DNA from: Terriglobia bacterium
GTDB taxonomy: Bacteria > Acidobacteriota > Terriglobia > Bryobacterales > Bryobacteraceae
DNA length: 33,941 nt
Assembly (NCBI GenBank): GCA_020073325.1
Contig: JAIQFJ010000013.1
Span: forward strand, 1-33,941
Direction of reading: 5' to 3'
Under the pieces are notes generated by a model. It was not told the DNA's origin. It did no database searches and worked only from the letters and a program-made list of their open reading frames with translations. Position 1 is the first letter of the stretch, and every line of letters starts with the position of its first letter. Both the position numbers and the translations under genes were made by a program. Below, in pieces: positions 16,474 through 24,141 of the stretch.

Positions 16474-17226
16474 TCAGTTCGCCGAAGCCAGCGGCTTTTC
16501 GGCGCGATCAATTACGATCGTCGGAACGCGGATCCTCTTGGCGACCAGCTTCAGCCCCAGTTGTTCATGGAGAGCGGAGTTGACGGCGAACCGCATTGCG
16601 TCCCGGCGATCGTCGTCCGTAGTCGTTTCCACCTGCCACTGTGCTTTGACATCGTAGAGGCCCGGCAGCCCGGTTTCATCCGCCGCGATCAGTCCGAGCT
16701 TGCCTCCGACGAAACGTGCGAAATTCGCCATGGAGATCGCCTGCGCGGAGAGACCGGCCTGATCCATCCGGAACGTGTCCTGGCGCTCTTCGCCGGGCGC
16801 CGCGGGCGTGAGTTTCGCTCGATCTCCGGCGATTACCAGCGCGTAGCCCGGAAGCTTTCTCTCCGCGTGATGAATTCTGAGATTGAACCGTTCCGCCAGC
16901 AGCTTTTGCAGCGCGACTTGTAATTGCGCTTCGGTCAGGTTGCCGGAGACGTTCGCTTTTGCGGACACGTCGAAGCGATCGACGCGAATCCATCCCGGAC
17001 GGCCGGTCACGTTCCAGTCCATCACTCCGTAAGCCCGCTGGATCAGCAGGACGAGCGTGTAGCCGCGCGCGGTAAATCGGGGGCCTGGTCCGACGTCGAT
17101 GGTGACGATATGGTCGTCGCGCGTGTTCTGACGAACGGACGCAACTTCGAATTCCGCGCGGGGCGGAGTTTGAGAAAATGCAAGCGAAATGACGAAAACC
17201 CCAAGGACGACGCGGCAGTTCAGCAT
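16474..17226 (-). CDS. TIGR03435 family protein (Solibacter-type, function unknown)
   Basis: A 250-residue exported protein. A signal peptide (MLNCRVVLGVFVISLAFSQ) is followed by the family hallmark FEVASVRQ. The conserved core includes RGYTLVLLIQRAYGVMDWNV, GRPGWIRVDRFDVSAKA (both family-like) and the segment LLAERFNLRIHHAERKLPGYALV. The C-terminal domain ends in VPTIVIDRAEKP. The family occurs in many copies in Solibacter-like Acidobacteria and has no established function. The ATG at 17226 is preferred to the GTG at 17235 because GAGG lies 8 nt before it. The frameshifted DinB-like gene ends just upstream (true-frame stop at 17245), so translation was probably coupled. Confidence 0.85.
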   Translation of the reverse strand: MLNCRVVLGVFVISLAFSQTPPRAEFEVASVRQNTRDDHIVTIDVGPGPRFTARGYTLVLLIQRAYGVMDWNVTGRPGWIRVDRFDVSAKANVSGNLTEAQLQVALQKLLAERFNLRIHHAERKLPGYALVIAGDRAKLTPAAPGEERQDTFRMDQAGLSAQAISMANFARFVGGKLGLIAADETGLPGLYDVKAQWQVETTTDDDRRDAMRFAVNSALHEQLGLKLVAKRIRVPTIVIDRAEKPLASAN

Positions 17227-17244
17227 TCCGCTCACCTCAGCCCG

Positions 17245-17692
17245 TCAGCGTACTTGTAGCCCATATTTCTGCGTCACGGGCGGCACGATGCCGTTCATCT
17301 GCAGATATTCGACAAGCTGGCCGTAATGGTCGGTGATGTGCCACACCGCCGTCACCGCCATTCCCAGCCGTGAAATTCGGACCGGCGTAGCGGCCGTCGA
17401 CGACCGTGAGCGCGTTTTTCTCGTCGGTGGTGGCGGGTACGCGGTTGCCGTAGTCGAACGATTCGCGCAGATACCGGATCAATTCGGATTTGGCCGCAGC
17501 TTTCGACGGACCGCCCTTTTCGCAGCCGGCGGTCGGGATGAAGGAATACTTCGATTCCGGCATCGCCTCGACAATTCCCAGGAGTTGGCCTTCGGCCATG
17601 CTCAACGTCTGGGATACACTCTCAGCGATCGTTTTGGGGGCTTGTTGCGCGGTTGCGGCGGAAATTGCGATCAGGAGGCCAAGGACTCGCAT
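17245..17692 (-). pseudogene. DinB-like family gene with a frameshift near 17366-17372
   Basis: The 5' part encodes a signal peptide (MRVLGLLIAISAATAQ) and a DinB-type helical bundle ([37 protein letters not shown]). Its frame runs on as low-complexity Gly/Arg-rich sequence after NFTAG to a stop at 17237-17239. The neighbouring frame from about 17370 encodes the expected C-terminal DinB helix, [19 protein letters not shown], with the His-x4-His metal-binding pair, and stops at 17245-17247. Adding two bases near 17370 would join the two frames smoothly. So either the gene recently lost 2 nt or the sequence has an error. A TAGACT box lies 6 nt before the ATG. Confidence 0.8.
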
Positions 17693-17698
17693 GTCCGC

Positions 17699-17704
17699 AG
17701 TCTA
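17699..17704 (-). promoter_or_regulatory. Candidate -10 box (TAGACT), leaderless spacing, DinB-like gene
   Basis: The minus strand reads TAGACT, then 6 nt, then the ATG at 17692. There is no room for a Shine-Dalgarno between the predicted start site and the codon. Confidence 0.4.
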
Positions 17705-17799
17705 TCGCGGATAGGCGGTGGCTTTGGATCGCGCTTAGCTGACGATGATCTTCATCTTCGGCATGTCTTTTACCGCCTTCAGTCTAGCATATCGGCGGA

Positions 17800-18609
17800 T
17801 TACCAGTTCCATGAGAGCCGGTAAGTCTCTGCAATTCCGATCTTTGCGTCGATCGCTCCGGAGACCGAGTTTCCGGAGACCACCGGATCCGGCAGCGCGT
17901 CGGTAAACGCGCCGAAGCTGCGCGACATGTCGCTCGCCGTGCTTCGCCGCGCGGGGGGGAACTCCACGGTGAACGAGATTCTTTCCGTTTCCATCAGCAC
18001 TTTGTGTTCGATCGCCTCGTTGGCAGTGGTAAACGCGTTGGTCCAGTCGATCGTCAGCTCGATCGAAACCACCTCGCGCTTTTTCACCACTTGATTGAAC
18101 TCGGCGTAGACGTAGGTCACGCCGCCTTGCGACAGCACGTCGGGTTTCACCACGCGTCCCGTGGAGGTAAGGCTTTTGATCTGGAAGCTTCCGTCGCCGG
18201 CGAGCTGCGTGATCAGCGCGCGGTTGCCTTCCTCGTTGAACTTCATCTTCTGCTTGCGAACCCAGTGCGCGTCGTGGCCGGCGGCGTCCCTCAGCGTCAG
18301 GAGATTCTCGGCTTCGACAATCGTAATGGGAGATCGCCGCTTCACGCGCATCGGCAGGCTCGGGAATTTTGCGTAAAACGCCTGATAGAGGACCAGGCCG
18401 AGGACGAGCCCCACCGTGTAGCTGGGGAGTCCGTAGGCCCCGAATTTCGCAACAAAGGCGAGGATCGTTGTGCCGATCGGAATGGCCAGCAGCCCGCCCA
18501 GGGCCTTCAGGTCATATTTATCGAAGCGTTCGAGGAAAAATCGGATGATAAAGCCGACAATAATTCCGAACGCTGCCGCACCCAACGCGAGGAATTGATC
18601 CTGATTCAT
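17800..18609 (-). CDS. Membrane protein with three N-terminal helices and a beta-rich domain, function unknown
   Basis: A 269-residue protein that I cannot assign. Three hydrophobic segments occupy roughly residues 6-28, 35-55 and 60-80 (LGAAAFGIIVGFIIRFFL; LLAIPIGTTILAFVA; YTVGLVLGLVLYQAFYA). The rest is soluble and appears beta-rich, with alternating strands (VTYVYAEFNQVVKKREVVSI, ERISFTVEFPPARR) and a C-terminus YRLSWNW. The FPP-x-R turn followed by a final Y-x-L-x-W-x-W strand looks like an immunoglobulin-like sandwich. The ATG at 18609 has GAGG directly against it, too close to serve as a ribosome site, and TATAAT 9 nt upstream. It follows two SIMPL-like genes on the same strand. Confidence 0.7.
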   Translation of the reverse strand: MNQDQFLALGAAAFGIIVGFIIRFFLERFDKYDLKALGGLLAIPIGTTILAFVAKFGAYGLPSYTVGLVLGLVLYQAFYAKFPSLPMRVKRRSPITIVEAENLLTLRDAAGHDAHWVRKQKMKFNEEGNRALITQLAGDGSFQIKSLTSTGRVVKPDVLSQGGVTYVYAEFNQVVKKREVVSIELTIDWTNAFTTANEAIEHKVLMETERISFTVEFPPARRSTASDMSRSFGAFTDALPDPVVSGNSVSGAIDAKIGIAETYRLSWNW

Positions 18610-18618
18610 CCTCGCTGG

Positions 18619-18624
18619 ATTATA
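18619..18624 (-). promoter_or_regulatory. Candidate -10 box (TATAAT) of the membrane-protein gene, leaderless spacing
   Basis: Perfect TATAAT on the minus strand, 9 nt before the ATG at 18609, the same arrangement as at xdhC. It lies inside the 23-nt gap after the second SIMPL-like gene, so it would be an internal promoter. Confidence 0.55.
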
Positions 18625-18632
18625 CAGGAAGT

Positions 18633-19277
18633 CTACTGTGGCTGTAGCCGGAACTTCACGACGATTCCGCACGCGGGCGGAATCGTGGCCGGCGGCGCTG
18701 GCTGGATCGCATTCTGAAACAGGACAGTCACGGGGATAAGATATCCACCCGAAACCTGCGGCGGAGGAATAAAATTCGACATCGAAATGACTGGGCCAAG
18801 AGCGAATCCGCCCGCGTTGGCAAGGCTGAGCGCTTGCGTCCGCGCGTCGGCCATCAAATCGCTGGTGCTGCAAGCCTGCGCAGCGGACGCCTGCGGCGAC
18901 ACGGCTGTTCCGGCCACGGTATAGGTGAGCGGCAGCGCGAGCTGTAGACGGCGTTGCGCCGTGGCGAGCTGATCGAGCGTGCCGCGCATCGCCGAAAACG
19001 GGACGGTCAGCGAAAACCACCACTCGAGCCGCGTGCCGAGAGTGGGGTCCTGATACGTATAAATGCTCGACGGGAAGTCCAGTGCGATTCCCGCACCTGC
19101 ACCTGCCGCGATCACGGCGTCGACCGTCACCCCGACGCCCGACTCGAAAGAGAGCTGAAAAACCACCTGATCCGGAGGAACGATCATCGTCCGGGACGCC
19201 GTGACGGTCACGCTGTACGTGTCCAATTGAGCGAAAGCGCACGAGGCGCATAAGAGAAAGAACGCCGCGAGCTTCAT
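18633..19277 (-). CDS. SIMPL-like (DUF541) secreted protein, second of a tandem pair
   Basis: A 214-residue exported protein. The signal peptide MKLAAFFLLCASCAFA is followed by QLDTYSVTVTASR, the strand that opens SIMPL domains. It has the family's central beta-alpha pattern and the later helix LMADARTQALSLANAGGFAL followed by PVISMSNF. A Cys in AACSTS-like context (QACSTSDLM) and another near the C-terminus (PPACGIVVKF) may form a disulfide. SIMPL proteins (BP26 type) are periplasmic, often oligomeric, and of unclear role. The ATG at 19277 overlaps the stop of the preceding paralogue by one base (TGATG), so the two are translationally coupled. Confidence 0.7.
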   Translation of the reverse strand: MKLAAFFLLCASCAFAQLDTYSVTVTASRTMIVPPDQVVFQLSFESGVGVTVDAVIAAGAGAGIALDFPSSIYTYQDPTLGTRLEWWFSLTVPFSAMRGTLDQLATAQRRLQLALPLTYTVAGTAVSPQASAAQACSTSDLMADARTQALSLANAGGFALGPVISMSNFIPPPQVSGGYLIPVTVLFQNAIQPAPPATIPPACGIVVKFRLQPQ

Positions 19278-19921
19278 CAATTGGTCCCCAGCAGTCCGAA
19301 CTTCACCGTGGCCGAGCAGGGAACGGATGTCGACGTATTCGGGTATAGGCTCACGGAATTTCCCGTCGTATTCGAGGTGCTGGTCGATAGAGCGAGAATT
19401 CCGGCCAATGTCCGGCCTCCGGCGGCCGCAAGCGTCTGTGCCTGCGCGCGCGCGTCGCTAATCAATCCGGCGAAGTCACAGACCTGCGATTGCTGGGTTT
19501 GCGAAGAGGGCTGCGTGCCGGTCAGCGAAAAGGAGACGGTCAGGTTCTTGTTCGCCTTCGGTACGGAATTTTCAAGGGCGGTCAATGTCGCGATGGTGTC
19601 TTTAATCCCGCTGACAGGCACGGTCAATCGAAATGCCCATCGCGGCACGAGCTGCGTCTGTTGCTGATTGCCCGTATAGACATACTGGGTGTTTGTGAAG
19701 ACGCTCGAAAAATTCGACACCGTCAAGCCGGCGGGTTGGACTGCCGCAAGGACGTCGGCGAGTGCCGTATTCAGGTCGGAATCGATGTAAATGACGAACA
19801 GCCCCTGGTCAGCCTGCGGAGTCGAGCTTCGAGATGCAGTGACCGTGACGGAATTCGAATCGAGCTGTGCCAGCGCAAATGAGGCAGAAATGAGAAAAAT
19901 CGGGACGAATCTGCGGGACAT
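19277..19921 (-). CDS. SIMPL-like (DUF541) secreted protein, first of a tandem pair
   Basis: A 214-residue exported protein, paralogous to its downstream neighbour: same length, same mature start (QLDSNSVTVTASR), same helix (LISDARAQAQTLAAAGGRTL), and the same two cysteines (QVCDFAG and VPCSATVKF). Its middle region is Gln/Thr/Ser-rich, unlike the neighbour's, so the duplication is old. The signal peptide is MSRRFVPIFLISASFALA. There is no Shine-Dalgarno; TACACT ends 7 nt before the ATG. The AAA+ ATPase gene stops 50 nt upstream on the same strand. The possible disulfide is an inference from conserved position only. Confidence 0.7.
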   Translation of the reverse strand: MSRRFVPIFLISASFALAQLDSNSVTVTASRSSTPQADQGLFVIYIDSDLNTALADVLAAVQPAGLTVSNFSSVFTNTQYVYTGNQQQTQLVPRWAFRLTVPVSGIKDTIATLTALENSVPKANKNLTVSFSLTGTQPSSQTQQSQVCDFAGLISDARAQAQTLAAAGGRTLAGILALSTSTSNTTGNSVSLYPNTSTSVPCSATVKFGLLGTN

Positions 19922-19928
19922 GGATCAA

Positions 19929-19934
19929 AGTGTA
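19929..19934 (-). promoter_or_regulatory. Candidate -10 box (TACACT), leaderless spacing, first SIMPL-like gene
   Basis: TACACT on the minus strand followed by 7 nt and the ATG at 19921. It sits in the 50-nt gap after the ATPase gene and would give an mRNA starting at or near the codon. Confidence 0.4.
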
Positions 19935-19971
19935 CAGAATTCCATGCCCCGGCGGCAGAATTAACGGCTGG

Positions 19972-21231
19972 CTACCCTTTGGCGAAATACAGCGACGCGG
20001 CGCGTTCCATTTCCGCTTTCGTCATGATCGGTCCGCGACCCTCGTAGCGGCCGATCGACAGAAGAATGTTGCAAATATCCGCGGGATAACATGCTCGTAA
20101 TTCCGTGCGGCCTTCGCGCAAGCACAACTTGCGGAGATATTCCGCGCTGTCGGGTTCGGCCTGAATGTTCCGCGACTGAACGACCCGCGTGAAGATCTGG
20201 TCGAAGCTGTTGGCGTCGACGGCCTCCACATAAATCTTGTTGTGAATACGGCGCAAGAAGGCTTCGTCGGCCAGGTCCGACGGCTCGAGGTTCGTCGAGA
20301 ACACGACCATCGTTTCGAACGGGATCTGGAATTTCACGCCGTAGCGCAGGGTCAGGTAATCGACGCGGCGGTCTAATGGTACGATCCAGCGGTTCAGCAG
20401 GTCGCGCGGCGACATGAGCTGGCGCCCGAAGTCGTCGATGATCAGGATGCCGTTGTTCGCCTTCATCTGCAAAGGCGCGGCGTAAATGCCCGACGCTTCG
20501 TCCAGGCGCAGTTCGAGCATGCTGGGGATCAGTTCGCCGCCGACGATGATGCAGGGGCGTTTGCAGGTCAGCCAGCGCGGGTCCAGATCCGGCTCGTCAT
20601 TTTCGAGCGGCTGGTGAACCACCGGGTCGTACAAGCTGATGATCTGGTTGTCGACTTCGACCGCGTAGGGAATCAGCACCGCATCCTGATACACGCGCAG
20701 CATTCGTTCGGCCAGGCTGGTTTTTCCGTTGCCGGTGGGCCCGTAGACGAAAATCGAGTTCTGCGAGATGATCGCAGGGCCGAGCTGGTCGAGCATGCGG
20801 TCGGTGACGATCAGATCCGAAAAAGCTCCGCGTAGCGTGCGCCGATCGACGTGAACTTTGGCGGCCTGGACTTTCGTCGCGGCGTGATATTCCTTGAGCG
20901 ACACCGGGCACGCGCCGGCGTATTGGGAAACCTGGAAACGCTCGCTGGCAAGCTGTTTGCCTGCCTGGGACAAGGTGAAATTATAGTCGTTGCCCGTCAT
21001 GCCCTTGACTTCGACCAATTGCTGGGCGCGCATGTGCTTGAAGACGATATCGATGATCGGGACAGCGAGGCGCAGGGAACGGCTCAGGCCGCTCAGGCTG
21101 CTGTAACCTTCAATGAGCATGCGCCGGACCACGAGGTCGAGCACAAGCGACTCGGGAACCCCAAGCTCCGCAAAGGTTTGCGGGATCGGCGGATTGAATG
21201 CAGCGCGCACGGGTGCAAAGGTTGCCATCAT
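19972..21231 (-). CDS. AAA+ ATPase with N-terminal winged-helix-like region
   Basis: A 419-residue cytoplasmic ATPase. Walker A is GPTGNGKTS (residues 164-172), Walker B ILIIDDFG (262-269), sensor-1 Asn in FSTNL (314), and a probable arginine finger in AFLRRIHNK (327-328). Residues 20-95 look like a winged helix (LSGLSRSLRLAVPIIDIVFKHMRAQQLVEVKG then a beta hairpin YNFTLSQAGKQLA). This may bind a partner or DNA. I recognise the type from Acidobacteria and relatives as an uncharacterised AAA protein but cannot name a function. Start chosen at ATG 21231 because GGGAGGAG lies 8 nt upstream; a frame extends further but lacks such a site. The divergent secretin gene begins 83 nt away. Confidence 0.85.
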   Translation of the reverse strand: MMATFAPVRAAFNPPIPQTFAELGVPESLVLDLVVRRMLIEGYSSLSGLSRSLRLAVPIIDIVFKHMRAQQLVEVKGMTGNDYNFTLSQAGKQLASERFQVSQYAGACPVSLKEYHAATKVQAAKVHVDRRTLRGAFSDLIVTDRMLDQLGPAIISQNSIFVYGPTGNGKTSLAERMLRVYQDAVLIPYAVEVDNQIISLYDPVVHQPLENDEPDLDPRWLTCKRPCIIVGGELIPSMLELRLDEASGIYAAPLQMKANNGILIIDDFGRQLMSPRDLLNRWIVPLDRRVDYLTLRYGVKFQIPFETMVVFSTNLEPSDLADEAFLRRIHNKIYVEAVDANSFDQIFTRVVQSRNIQAEPDSAEYLRKLCLREGRTELRACYPADICNILLSIGRYEGRGPIMTKAEMERAASLYFAKG

Positions 21232-21314
21232 GGAGTACGCTCCTCCCTGGGTTCTATCGGCATTCCAGAAATAAAACGTTATGCACGGCCCGGGGGTGTG
21301 TAGCGTCACCACTA

Positions 21315-22889
21315 ATGGTGAGGTTTCTCCGCCTACTGCTGGTGTGCGCGGCCGCTTATGCGGGCTCCGATGCCGAACGATTTTTCAAGGCCGGGGAGCG
21401 GGCGGAGAAGGCCGGCGACGTCCTCAACGCATATCTTCTATATAGCCGCGCGTCCACGCTGGAGCCGAGGAATTATCAATATCTGGCACGGAAGAATGCG
21501 TTGAAGACCATTACGGCGCTCTCCGCGCGCCAGGAACTGGCGCCCGATCCGGCGGATCCCGATTCGAAGAAAAAAGATCCGCTTCAGGAGACCGATTTCA
21601 ATGCGACGGAGCGGATGGAGGCACGCGACGCGGTTCCTCCACCGCGACTCAAGGGATCGGGGCAGAAGAAGTCCTTCGACCTGAAGGGCGATCCCCGGAC
21701 GATCTTCGAAAAAGTGGCTGAGGCTTACGGGATCTCGGTAGTCTTCGAGTCGGACTATCAGCCTCCGCCGCAGTTCCGGTTTCAGTTGGCGGACGCGTCG
21801 ATGGAAGACGCGTTCCGTGTGCTCGAAACGGTCAGCGCGTCGTTTTTCGTTCCGGTAAATGAAAAGATGGCGCTGGTGGTGCGGGACACGCCACAGAAGC
21901 GGACGGAGCGGTCGCCGGCGATGTCGGTGGCGATTCCGATTCCGGAGCGGATGAGCGTGCAGGACGCGCAGGAGTTGCTGACGGCGGTACAGCAGACGCT
22001 CGACATCCGGCGCGTGTCCGTCGATCCGACCCGGCACATGGTTTTCCTGCGCGATCAGGCGACCAAGGCCGAAGCGGCGCGGCGGCTGTTCTATACGTTG
22101 TCGAAAATCCGTCCGCAGATCGCGGTGGACGTGCAATTTCTTTCGGTCGAGAAAAATTCATCGTTGAATTACGGGATGCAGTTGCCGAACGAATTTTCCA
22201 TCGTGAATTTTCAGGGGCTGACTTCGCTGCCGAATGCGTTGCGAACCGTTGCCCGGCTAACCGGCTCGTCGACGCCGCTGGCGCTCGGGATCACCCAGGC
22301 CTCGGTCTTCGCGACGCTGGCGCGATCACGGTCGGACAATCTGCTGGAGGCGCAGATCGTTTCGCTCGACGGGCAGGCGGCGACGTTGCATGTCGGCCAG
22401 CGCTACCCGATCATCACGAACGGTTATTACGGCGACACGACCGGAACCGGCCAGGTCTACGCGCCGCCGCCGACGGTGAATTTCGAGGATTTGGGATTCG
22501 TCCTAAAGATCACGCCCTGGATTCATGACGACGACGAAGTGACGCTCGACATCGATACCGAATTCAAAGTGTTGGGCGCGCAGAGTGCAATCAGCGGAAT
22601 CCCGATCATCGGCAGCCGGAAGTTCACCGGCAAAGTTCGCTTGAAGGATGGCGAGTGGGCCGTGCTGGCGGGACTGGTGCAGGCGACCGACGCTGTGACG
22701 AAGACCGGGATCCCCGGGCTGTCGGAGATTCCGTTCTTTGGGAAATTTTTCAGCCAGAACGACGTGGAGAAGGCTTCCTCGGAAATTCTGCTGATATTCA
22801 AGCCTCACCTGACGACGATGCCGGCGTGGGAGACGGTCCCGCCGCCCATCTGGGTGGGGACGCAGACGCGTCCGCTGACGGTTTATTAG
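21315..22889 (+). CDS. Secretin (type II/IV secretion GspD/PilQ family)
   Basis: A 524-residue outer-membrane channel subunit. After a signal peptide (ending AAAYAG) there is a TPR-like stretch (about 19-62), and a low-complexity linker. An STN/N0 domain lies at about 118-190 (FDLKGDPRTIFEKVAEAYGI) and an N1-like domain at 210-265 (MSVQDAQELLTAVQQTLDIR). The secretin core is at about 290-505, with VGQRYPIITNGYYG, NFEDLGFVLKITPWIH and the C-terminal signature IPGLSEIPFFGKFF. Secretins form rings through which pili, toxins or enzymes pass. No other secretion or pilus genes are in this window. ATG at 21315 chosen because the signal peptide begins there; no Shine-Dalgarno, but TAGCGT ends 8 nt upstream. 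Confidence 0.93.
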   Translation: MVRFLRLLLVCAAAYAGSDAERFFKAGERAEKAGDVLNAYLLYSRASTLEPRNYQYLARKNALKTITALSARQELAPDPADPDSKKKDPLQETDFNATERMEARDAVPPPRLKGSGQKKSFDLKGDPRTIFEKVAEAYGISVVFESDYQPPPQFRFQLADASMEDAFRVLETVSASFFVPVNEKMALVVRDTPQKRTERSPAMSVAIPIPERMSVQDAQELLTAVQQTLDIRRVSVDPTRHMVFLRDQATKAEAARRLFYTLSKIRPQIAVDVQFLSVEKNSSLNYGMQLPNEFSIVNFQGLTSLPNALRTVARLTGSSTPLALGITQASVFATLARSRSDNLLEAQIVSLDGQAATLHVGQRYPIITNGYYGDTTGTGQVYAPPPTVNFEDLGFVLKITPWIHDDDEVTLDIDTEFKVLGAQSAISGIPIIGSRKFTGKVRLKDGEWAVLAGLVQATDAVTKTGIPGLSEIPFFGKFFSQNDVEKASSEILLIFKPHLTTMPAWETVPPPIWVGTQTRPLTVY

Positions 22890-22890
22890 A

Positions 22891-22923
22891 GGCCGGGGCG
22901 CCCGCGTTTCGGAGGCCCCGGCC
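22891..22923. terminator. GC-rich hairpin between convergent secretin and beta-helix genes
   Basis: GGCCGGGGC (22891-22899) and GCCCCGGCC (22915-22923) form a perfect 9-bp stem with a 15-nt loop. It starts one base after the secretin stop. There is no T-run on either side, so if it terminates transcription it is not a classic intrinsic terminator. Confidence 0.5.
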
Positions 22924-22929
22924 GGTGAT

Positions 22930-23967
22930 TTACTTCGTGGCGTGAACCTTCACGTTGTTCGTAAACGGACTGCTCGCGTCGACCACGAACATGCATCCGC
23001 AGGGGTTCGATGCATCGTATCCCGCGCCGCTGATGGTGTTGTTGATGATCTTGTCGTTATCGCCCTGATCGGCGACGCCGGCCTGGTATGGCAACTGATT
23101 GGTGAGTCCCGGATTGCTGATCACGTTGTTCACGGCCTTTACGTTGGTCTGCGTCGTGGGCGGGTTGCCGGACTCGTCGATCTGTGACAGCCAGACTCCG
23201 ATATCGTTTCCAGAGAGGGTGTTGCCATCGATCTGGTCGCCCACGCTGTAATCGCTTCCGTAAAAGGGTCCGGCGACCACCAGCACGCCGCCGGAGGCCG
23301 CACCGCCGTTCCCGCTATACGCGTTTCCGCTGACCACATTTTTCTTGACCTGCGCCGTCGCGCCGAACCCGATCTGGATTCCATTCTGAGCGATGAAGGC
23401 CTGCGGGCCCGCGCCGGTAACGCTGTTGTTCGTGACACTGCCGTTCGTATCGCCGTTCACGACGATGCCGGTCTTTTGATAATCGGAGATCGTGTTTCCG
23501 TCGATGGCGACGTGAATCGTGTCCGGCGAGGCGCCGAAATTGCGCGTCTCGATCGCGTTCCCTTCCTGGCAGCCGCTGAGGACAGCGCCCTGGTGGATTC
23601 CGACGATATTGAGATTCGTAATACTGCCGGAGGCTCCGTCAAACAAGACTCCCCGTAACCGGTCCGCGCCGCCATCGCAAACATCGACCAGGTTCGACAC
23701 CGTAATGGTCCCGTTGGTGACATTCGCCGTGCCGCCATTTTTCTGGATCACGCCGCCCCTGAAATGGTCGCCGGCAGGGTCGACACCGGTAATCGTAAAT
23801 CCGTTGAGATTCATCGTAAGGCCGTCGCCCACGGCGATGGACGCATCGGTGGTGCAGTTTCCCTGCAGCGTGGTGACGTGGCCTTTGGTGATAAACACGC
23901 AATTATTCGCCGCGGCTGCCACGGCGGAAAAAACGACCGGCAACGCGGCCAATACAAGGAATTTCAT
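22930..23967 (-). CDS. Secreted right-handed parallel beta-helix protein
   Basis: A 345-residue exported protein. A signal peptide of about 20 residues (MKFLVLAALPVVFSAVAAAA) precedes a body of short Asn/Gly-rich repeats of the pectate-lyase/NosD type, for example ITNLNIVGIHQGAVLSG, GNTISDYQKTGIVVNG and NNSVTGAGPQAFIAQNG. The regular N-x-[IV]-S/T-[DGN] rungs indicate a right-handed beta-helix, a fold of polysaccharide-active enzymes and surface proteins. No catalytic residues can be named, so the substrate is unknown. GGAG lies 8 nt before the ATG. The 174 nt upstream, to the glycosyltransferase stop, hold no gene. A TTGACT at about 24044 on the plus strand has no -10 partner or downstream gene. 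Confidence 0.75.
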   Translation of the reverse strand: MKFLVLAALPVVFSAVAAAANNCVFITKGHVTTLQGNCTTDASIAVGDGLTMNLNGFTITGVDPAGDHFRGGVIQKNGGTANVTNGTITVSNLVDVCDGGADRLRGVLFDGASGSITNLNIVGIHQGAVLSGCQEGNAIETRNFGASPDTIHVAIDGNTISDYQKTGIVVNGDTNGSVTNNSVTGAGPQAFIAQNGIQIGFGATAQVKKNVVSGNAYSGNGGAASGGVLVVAGPFYGSDYSVGDQIDGNTLSGNDIGVWLSQIDESGNPPTTQTNVKAVNNVISNPGLTNQLPYQAGVADQGDNDKIINNTISGAGYDASNPCGCMFVVDASSPFTNNVKVHATK

Positions 23968-24141
23968 TTTCGTTTCTCCATTTTGCGTTTGAAATTACTC
24001 TCGGGCAGAAGAAAAAGCCAGCCCTGGCGATCAAATATATCAGTTGACTTTTGTTGTGTCCATGTAAAACGACAACTTGCGCAAAGATGTAGTACTGCGA
24101 ATCGCCGCAATTCTGTGATGGTACTCAACTGTCCAGGACTT

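Noticed and set aside
17735-17812. A 25-codon open frame on the minus strand (starts MELVIRRYARLKAV) after the membrane-protein gene
   Set aside because: It has no ribosome binding site and begins inside the stop region of the neighbour; too short to support.
24044-24070. TTGACT on the plus strand as a -35 box
   Set aside because: No -10 at a proper distance and no plus-strand gene for over 3 kb.
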